A stretch of 64,000 bases of DNA from Martinezella lusitana (GTDB lineage Bacteria; Pseudomonadota; Alphaproteobacteria; Rhizobiales; Rhizobiaceae): positions 620,001 to 684,000 of the forward strand of contig NZ_JAFEVL010000045.1 of assembly GCF_016901135.1 (NCBI RefSeq), given 5' to 3'. Both the position numbers and the translations under genes were made by a program. The notes beneath the pieces were generated by a model. It did not search any database, had not been told where the DNA came from, and was given only the letters and a program-made list of their open reading frames with translations. Each line of letters opens with the position of its first letter. Position 1 is the first letter of the stretch. Of the stretch, positions 59,311 through 64,000 are shown in pieces.

Positions 59311-61026
59311 ATGAATGACGCACCCAAGCCACTTGGTCTAAGCAACGGCCTTACCAACTATGGTGACCAAGATTTCGCGCGCTATCTGCGGTTATCCATG
59401 GCCAGAGCCATGGGTTATTCGTCGAGCCTCCTCCAAAAGCCTGTGGTCGGTATTGCCAGCACCTACAGCGAGTTCAACAATTGCCATCGCGGCGTTCCGG
59501 AACTCGTAACTGCTGTGAAGCGCGGTGTCTTGGCTGCGGGTGGATTGCCACTGGAGTTTCCCACCATCTCGCTGGGAGAAGTGTTCCTCAATCCGACGAG
59601 CCTGTTTTTTCGCAACCTTATGTCTATGGACACGGAGGAAATGATCAAGGGCCAGCCCATGGACGCGGTTGTGTTGGTGGGAGGCTGCGACAAGACGGTT
59701 CCGGCCCAACTCATGGGCGCTGTGTCAGCCGGCCTGCCAACTGTGCAGGTGGTGACCGGTCCGATGATGACCGGCCGTTGGCGCGGCGAACGGCTTGGAG
59801 CCTGTACGGATTGCCGGCGGTTCTGGGCGAGATTCCGCGCGGGCGATATCGACGGAGAGACGATTCGAGAAGTTGAAGGCAATCTTGCGACGACGGCTGG
59901 TACTTGCGCAGTGATGGGAACAGCAAGCACTATGGCATCCCTTGCTGAAGCATTGGGAATAATGCTTCCCGGTACTGCCGCCATTCCTGCGGTGCACGCC
60001 GACCGCATCCGCGCAGCCGAGGCTTCAGGAGCGGCTGCGATGGAACTCATTCGCGCTGGGACCACCATCCGCGATGTAATCACACCGAAATCGGTTGAGA
60101 ATGCGCTGCGTGTTCTCCTGGCAATCGGCGGCTCGACCAATGCGATTATCCATCTCACCGCGATCGCTGGCCGCGCTGGTATCGAGATTGATCTGCGTCG
60201 CTTGAACGAATTATCCGATACCACGCCGGTGTTGGTGGATCTCAAGCCTACCGGCTCATTCTACATGGAGGACCTCTACGCTGCCGGCGGGATAGGTGCC
60301 GTCATGCGCGAATTGAAGCCGCTTCTGCATCTCGATTGCCTCACCGTTTCCGGCGAGACACTCGGAGCGCGTTTAGAGGGTTCGTCCGGCTTCGTCGATC
60401 GTGCGGTAATACGATCGCTGGACAATCCCCTGCAGCCGCAGGGCGGCCTTGTCGCGCTATTTGGTGATCTTGCGCCCCGGGGCGCAATTTTGAAACGGGC
60501 AGCAGCGGACCCGAAACTATTTGAGAAGGAGGGTCGGGCAGTTGTCTTTACGTCGCTAGAGGATCTTTCTGCACGCATCGATGATCCGGATCTCGATGTC
60601 CGAGCCGATGATTTCCTTGTCCTTCAGAATGCCGGACCTCTCAGTCCTTCCGGCATGCCGGAGGCTGGGTACATACCAATCCCACAAAAATTGGCCCAAG
60701 CGGGTGTAAAGGATATGGTCCGAATCTCAGATGCGCGGATGAGCGGCACAGCCTATGGAACTATCGTTTTGCACGTAACGCCGGACGCTGCGTCTGGCGG
60801 CCCCCTTGGACTAGTACGCACTGGCGATCGAATCCGTCTCTCAGTCGAGACGCGACGCATCGATCTTCTAGTCGATGAGATCGAAATGGCGACGCGACGA
60901 GCGACAACGATTCCCATTACGGCAAATCCTACTCGAGGCTATGCGCGGCTCTACAGTCGCGAGGTGTTGCTTGCCGACCAAGGGTGCGATTTTGACTTTC
61001 TGCTTGCCACACCACAAAAGGATTGA
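59311..61026 (+). CDS. IlvD/Edd-family sugar-acid dehydratase
   Basis: A 571-residue dehydratase of the IlvD/Edd family, near the L-arabonate/D-xylonate branch. The iron-sulfur cysteines are Cys58 (NNCHRG), Cys126 (GGCDKT) and Cys199 (AGTCAVMG). Lys128, next to the second, is the residue carbamylated in the family to bind Mg2+. The catalytic Ser region RMSGTAYGT lies near residue 480. It converts an aldonic acid to its 2-keto-3-deoxy form. The carrier and regulator beside it make a compact sugar-acid module. No downstream aldolase or dehydrogenase is in the window. The gene ends at the edge of an IS6 relic. Confidence 0.9.
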   Translation: MNDAPKPLGLSNGLTNYGDQDFARYLRLSMARAMGYSSSLLQKPVVGIASTYSEFNNCHRGVPELVTAVKRGVLAAGGLPLEFPTISLGEVFLNPTSLFFRNLMSMDTEEMIKGQPMDAVVLVGGCDKTVPAQLMGAVSAGLPTVQVVTGPMMTGRWRGERLGACTDCRRFWARFRAGDIDGETIREVEGNLATTAGTCAVMGTASTMASLAEALGIMLPGTAAIPAVHADRIRAAEASGAAAMELIRAGTTIRDVITPKSVENALRVLLAIGGSTNAIIHLTAIAGRAGIEIDLRRLNELSDTTPVLVDLKPTGSFYMEDLYAAGGIGAVMRELKPLLHLDCLTVSGETLGARLEGSSGFVDRAVIRSLDNPLQPQGGLVALFGDLAPRGAILKRAAADPKLFEKEGRAVVFTSLEDLSARIDDPDLDVRADDFLVLQNAGPLSPSGMPEAGYIPIPQKLAQAGVKDMVRISDARMSGTAYGTIVLHVTPDAASGGPLGLVRTGDRIRLSVETRRIDLLVDEIEMATRRATTIPITANPTRGYARLYSREVLLADQGCDFDFLLATPQKD

Positions 61027-61244
61027 ACAATCGTGCGGAGAATTCGCATCTGCCATTGAGAAAACGGGAACAAACGCGACAAGGCTTCCGGTCGATCGGC
61101 TCGCTGCAGCAATTCGTGTCGACCTTCTCCGCCGTCCGTAACCTCTTCGTCCCGTTCCAGTCCAGATGTGCCGCATCGCAAATTCGATCTCATCGCCGTC
61201 AGGCTATGGACGAATGGAGGGTCGTGGCGACCGAACTCGCCTGA
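61020..61244 (+). pseudogene. IS6-family transposase, C-terminal relic
   Basis: Starting inside the last codons of the dehydratase gene, the plus strand encodes about 73 residues that match the end of rhizobial IS6-family transposases. NNRAENSHLPLRKRE contains the last acidic residue of the DDE triad. GFRSIGSLQQFVSTFSAVRNLFVPF and the closing HRRQAMDEWRVVA follow. The N-terminal two thirds are absent. The relic lies exactly between the sugar-acid unit and the copper operon, marking an old rearrangement point. Confidence 0.7.
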
Positions 61245-61386
61245 AAACACGCAATGGCTATCGTGCGTCTACATCACAAACAATGTGACAGCACCATTGG
61301 CACAGTTCGGATCGGCGTGATGGCAATGGCTACACGTTTATGTGACCTACTTTCAAATATCTTTCGTTGAAGATAGGTTTGGGAGC
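61245..61386. promoter_or_regulatory. Leader of the copper operon, with an inverted repeat
   Basis: The 142 bases before the DUF2946-like gene should hold the operon promoter. An ATCTT-N6-AAGAT inverted repeat, extended imperfectly on both sides, lies at 61355-61381, close to the start codon. I cannot assign it to a known copper regulator. Confidence 0.35.
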
Positions 61387-61770
61387 ATGAGAGGTTCGCC
61401 CATTATCCATCGGCTGTTTCTGTTCATCGCCATGCTCGCGGTCGTCGTCGGCCCGATGAGCATCGGGCTGGCGAGCAGTGCTATGGCCTCTTCTGCTCCG
61501 GCGATGGCCGACGGCATGAGCGGCGGAATGGCCGGTATGCAGATGGCGGAAGGCATGCCGTGCTGCCCTGAACAGCAACCGGTCAAGCCAGACTGCGGCA
61601 AGGGATGCCTATTGTCGCTGGTCTGCACAACCTCGGTCGTCTCCCACACTCCCGACGCCCACGGTTGGTCGTTTGCGATTTCCTGGCTGTCCCATCGCTA
61701 CGATCTTTTCCCGGCCTCGCAACTGACGTCCGCGCTCATCGAGCCTCCGGCCCGACCTCCGAAAGCCTGA
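61387..61770 (+). CDS. Small secreted cysteine/methionine-rich protein (DUF2946-like)
   Basis: A 127-residue protein from ATG 61387. Residues 1-40 are a signal peptide or membrane helix (LFLFIAMLAVVVGPMSIGLASSAMA). The mature part is rich in Met and Cys: SGGMAGMQMAEGMPCCPEQQP, then DCGKGCLLSLVC. These are plausible Cu(I) ligands. Similar short proteins stand at the head of CusBA-type copper or silver efflux operons. A periplasmic metal-binding role is inferred. Confidence 0.7.
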   Translation: MRGSPIIHRLFLFIAMLAVVVGPMSIGLASSAMASSAPAMADGMSGGMAGMQMAEGMPCCPEQQPVKPDCGKGCLLSLVCTTSVVSHTPDAHGWSFAISWLSHRYDLFPASQLTSALIEPPARPPKA

Positions 61771-61896
61771 TCTCAAGACATTTTTGAAGCACGTCCACGG
61801 CTCTCGCCGGATGCTAAGCGCATCGGCTCGATCCCATGGCAATCAATTTTGACCGAGGATGCGGCCTGAACGCCCATCCCGATGAGATCAGATATC

Positions 61897-62301
61897 ATGA
61901 ACAAGACTACCTTTTCCGCGGGAGCGATGCTCCTTGCCGGCGTGTTGATCGTCGGCTCCGCCACCGTGTCCTTTGCGGCCTCGCAGGACTACGAATTCCA
62001 GCCGGTCTCGACCGACGTCAAGCAGGGGCAAGGCTCACTGGTCTCCGTCCGCTTGGTCGACAAGCGCACGGGCAAGCCTGTTCCCGATGCCGTCATCTTC
62101 ACCACGCGCATGGACATGGCCCCCGAGGGCATGGAGATGATGACGATCCCGGTCGAGGCGACGGCTTCCACTGAACCGGGCGTCTACGCTTTCAAGGCTG
62201 ACTTCACCATGGCGGGCGGTTGGCGCTTCAAGCTTGGAGCCAAGGTCCAGGGCGAGCCGGATACAGTTCAGGGTGAACTCATCCTGAAGGCAGCCCCTTG
62301 A
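61897..62301 (+). CDS. FixH/YtkA-like periplasmic protein in the copper efflux operon
   Basis: A 134-residue protein with a signal peptide (residues 1-28, ending SFAAS) and a beta-sandwich domain of the FixH/YtkA kind. Typical text is QGSLVSVRLVDKRTGKPVPDAVIFTTRMDMAPEGMEMM and the closing GGWRFKLGAKVQGEPDTV. The MDMAPEGMEMM stretch is Met-rich and could bind Cu(I). The gene overlaps cusB by four bases. Its role may be to hand copper to the efflux pump. Confidence 0.75.
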   Translation: MNKTTFSAGAMLLAGVLIVGSATVSFAASQDYEFQPVSTDVKQGQGSLVSVRLVDKRTGKPVPDAVIFTTRMDMAPEGMEMMTIPVEATASTEPGVYAFKADFTMAGGWRFKLGAKVQGEPDTVQGELILKAAP

Positions 62302-63746
62302 GCAAGCCACTACGTGTGGCAGCCACGCTCTCCCTCGCCGTATTGCTCGGCGGGGGAGGCTATTGGGCTGGCACGAACAACTTTGGCAAGGTTCTCGGCC
62401 TTTCCTTCGCCGAGACGGCGCTTGCCACGCCGGCAGCTTCCATGATCGCGCCGACGGGCGCGATCATTTACTACCGCCATCCGGACGGCCTCCCGCAGTT
62501 CTCTGCAACGCCGAAGAATGCCGTGGATGGCCGGCCGTTCATCGCCGTGCATGCGAGCGAGGACGTGAATTTCGCCGACGCCGCGGCACCAGGGCCGGCC
62601 GAAGCGGAAACGACCGTGGTGTCGTCCGCAGTCGCGCCCGGGAAAGGGAAACTTCTCTATTACCGCAACCCGATGGGCCTGCCGGACACATCGAAGGTGC
62701 CAAAGAAGGACGCCATGGGCATGGATTACATCCCGGTCTATGAGGGTGAACAGAGCGATGCCTCGACCGTGAAAGTTTCGCTGGGCAAGCTTCAGCGCAC
62801 GGGCGTGAAGACCGCGATCGCCGAGATGGCCAGCATCAGCCGGAAAATCCAGGTGCCGGGCACCGTCACCTTGGACGAGCGCCTCGTCAGCATCATCTCG
62901 ATGCGGACGGATTCCTTCGTCGATGATGTCGCCAATGTCACGACGGGCGACCGGATCAGTAAGGGCCAAAGCCTCTTCCGCTTCTATTCGAAGGAGATCG
63001 CCACCGCGGCGTCCGAGTTCGCTGCTGGTGGACGGGGAGATATGCGAGCAAGCGGAGACGCCGGTTCGGCGTTGCGCCTCAAGAACCTCGGCGTTTCGGA
63101 TGAAACGATTGCAGGCATTGCCCGGACCCATCAAGTGCCGACCAGCATCAGCTATCTTGCACCGCGCGACGGCATCGTTCTTGAGCGCCTGGCGTCGCCG
63201 GGCATGATGGCCAAGCCAGGTGACGTGCTGTTCCGCATTGCCGATATCTCCAACGTCTGGGTGCTCGCTGACGTCCCGGAATATAATCTCGGTTCCGTCC
63301 GCAACGGAGCCGAGGTCAATGTCACTGTCAGGAGCCTTCCCGGCAGGACATTCAAGGGCGTGGTCGATCTGATCTATCCGCAGGTCGATATGCAGACACG
63401 GACGACGAAGGTCCGCATCGAGCTTCCCAATCCAGATGGCCTACTGCTGGCTAACATGTACGCCGACGTCGAGATCGAGGCAGGAGCCCCGAACCCTGTC
63501 GTCGCTGTCCCCAACAGCGCCGTCATCGATACGGGCGACCGCCAGGTCGTGTTCATCGACAAGGGCGACGGTCAGTTCGAGCCGAAGGACGTCAAGCTCG
63601 GCGTCCGGGGCGAGGACCAGACGGAGATCACCAAGGGCGTCGCCGCTGGCGACAAGGTGGTGGTTGCCGCCAACTTCCTGCTCGATGCCGAAAGCAACCT
63701 GAACTCGGCGCTCAGCGCCATGACATCAGAGGAGACGAAACCATGA
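62298..63746 (+). CDS. cusB: RND copper/silver efflux periplasmic adaptor, CusB type
   Basis: A 482-residue membrane-fusion protein. The start is TTG 62298, overlapping the upstream stop. An N-terminal membrane anchor (about 5-25) is followed by two heavy-metal-binding repeats (about 57-88 and 119-150). Each begins YYRxPxGLP and ends xIxVx; the second, GLPDTSKVPKKDAMGMDYIPVY, is the better copy. Then come barrel and hairpin domains with VPGTVTLDERLVS and ANVTTGDRISKGQSLF, and ADVPEYNLGSVRNGAEV near 330. It links the inner-membrane pump CusA to an outer-membrane channel. The next gene overlaps by four bases. Confidence 0.9.
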   Translation: MSKPLRVAATLSLAVLLGGGGYWAGTNNFGKVLGLSFAETALATPAASMIAPTGAIIYYRHPDGLPQFSATPKNAVDGRPFIAVHASEDVNFADAAAPGPAEAETTVVSSAVAPGKGKLLYYRNPMGLPDTSKVPKKDAMGMDYIPVYEGEQSDASTVKVSLGKLQRTGVKTAIAEMASISRKIQVPGTVTLDERLVSIISMRTDSFVDDVANVTTGDRISKGQSLFRFYSKEIATAASEFAAGGRGDMRASGDAGSALRLKNLGVSDETIAGIARTHQVPTSISYLAPRDGIVLERLASPGMMAKPGDVLFRIADISNVWVLADVPEYNLGSVRNGAEVNVTVRSLPGRTFKGVVDLIYPQVDMQTRTTKVRIELPNPDGLLLANMYADVEIEAGAPNPVVAVPNSAVIDTGDRQVVFIDKGDGQFEPKDVKLGVRGEDQTEITKGVAAGDKVVVAANFLLDAESNLNSALSAMTSEETKP

Positions 63747-64000
63747 TCTCCCGCGTCATCTCGTGGTCCGCCCACAATCTTGTCCTGATCTTCGTCGGCG
63801 CGGCACTTGCCGTCGCCGGCGGCGTCTACGCGCTGCGGTCCCTGCCGCTCGACGCCATCCCGGATCTCTCCGACATCCAGGTCATCGTCTACACCGAATA
63901 TCCGGGCCAGGCGCCGCAGGTGGTTGAGGACCAGGTCACCTATCCGCTGACGACATCGATGCTGACGGTGCCGAAGTCCAAGGTCGTAAGGGGCTTCTCC
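63743..64000 (+). CDS. cusA: RND heavy-metal efflux pump CusA, N-terminal part
   Basis: The first 86 codons of an RND pump, cut by the window end. It begins ISRVISWSAHNLVLIFVGAAL, the first membrane helix. The conserved LPLDAIPDLSDIQVIVYTEYPGQAPQVVEDQVTYPLT follows, diagnostic of the heavy-metal (CusA/CzcA) group. It would expel Cu(I) or Ag(I) using the proton gradient. The start overlaps the cusB stop (ATGA). Confidence 0.92.
   Translation, partial: MISRVISWSAHNLVLIFVGAALAVAGGVYALRSLPLDAIPDLSDIQVIVYTEYPGQAPQVVEDQVTYPLTTSMLTVPKSKVVRGFS

Noticed and set aside
1..64000. CRISPR arrays, rRNA, tRNA, prophage or plasmid replication genes
   Set aside because: No regularly spaced repeats, cloverleaf-like segments or phage structural or replication proteins were noticed on reading both strands; a dedicated tRNA scan was not possible here.

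Overview
The window looks like a stretch of accessory chromosome or megaplasmid from an alphaproteobacterium, most likely a member of the Rhizobiaceae. The basis is the high-GC coding sequence, the many ABC transporter operons each paired with a LysR, GntR, MarR or TetR regulator, and the style of the catabolic enzymes. I saw no rRNA, tRNA or CRISPR array. Species identity is inferred, not shown.

Layout. 1-7.4 kb: a partial VIT/VWA envelope protein, an HTH protein, a vapBC toxin-antitoxin pair with a vapB relic behind it, a GAF-GGDEF-EAL protein, an NtaA-type flavin monooxygenase and an orphan CheW-like protein. 7.5-13 kb: a redox block (aldo/keto reductase, glutathionyl-hydroquinone reductase, DoxX, AzoR, second aldo/keto reductase, LysR), with one operator design found in front of both azoR and the LysR gene. 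13-18.2 kb: succinate-semialdehyde dehydrogenase, a cold-shock gene with a clear promoter and terminator, an IS3 transposase relic, a GlcD-type FAD oxidase and an EthD-like protein. 18.2-31.2 kb: a dipeptide/opine-type ABC transporter next to an unusual catabolic operon (SRPBCC protein, acyl-CoA ligase, Ohr, Ltp-type thiolase-fold protein, DUF35-SDR fusion, cyclase-family hydrolase, Asp/Glu-racemase-fold protein) and a MarR regulator. Four related palindromes tie these promoters together.

31.2-37.4 kb: an AbgB-like M20 amidohydrolase, an MFS carrier and a GAF/PucR-type activator, then an E. coli-type serA. 37.6-45.8 kb: a TetR gene, a complete carbohydrate/glycerophosphodiester-type ABC transporter, a calcineurin-like phosphoesterase, a PHP phosphatase and a GNAT acetyltransferase. 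This block is bracketed by a 20-bp direct repeat. 45.8-56.8 kb: a nucleoside/nucleobase unit on the minus strand (NMT1-type ABC transporter, uridine phosphorylase-like enzyme, nucleoside hydrolase, deaminase, very large single-chain molybdo-flavoenzyme) with a divergent LysR gene. 57-61 kb: a sugar-acid unit (MFS, GntR/FCD regulator, IlvD/Edd dehydratase). An IS6-family transposase relic follows, then a copper-efflux operon (DUF2946-like, FixH-like, CusB, start of CusA) that runs off the window.

The most original material is the 23.5-31.2 kb cluster. Three of its proteins have enzyme folds but appear to have lost their textbook catalytic residues: the thiolase fold lacks the nucleophilic Cys, the SDR has YxxxK changed to HxxxH, and the racemase fold lacks both Cys. 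With the DUF35 domain present, this suggests a CoA-dependent retro-aldol pathway of the Ltp/DUF35 kind for an unknown carboxylic acid, imported by the adjacent transporter and controlled by the MarR protein.
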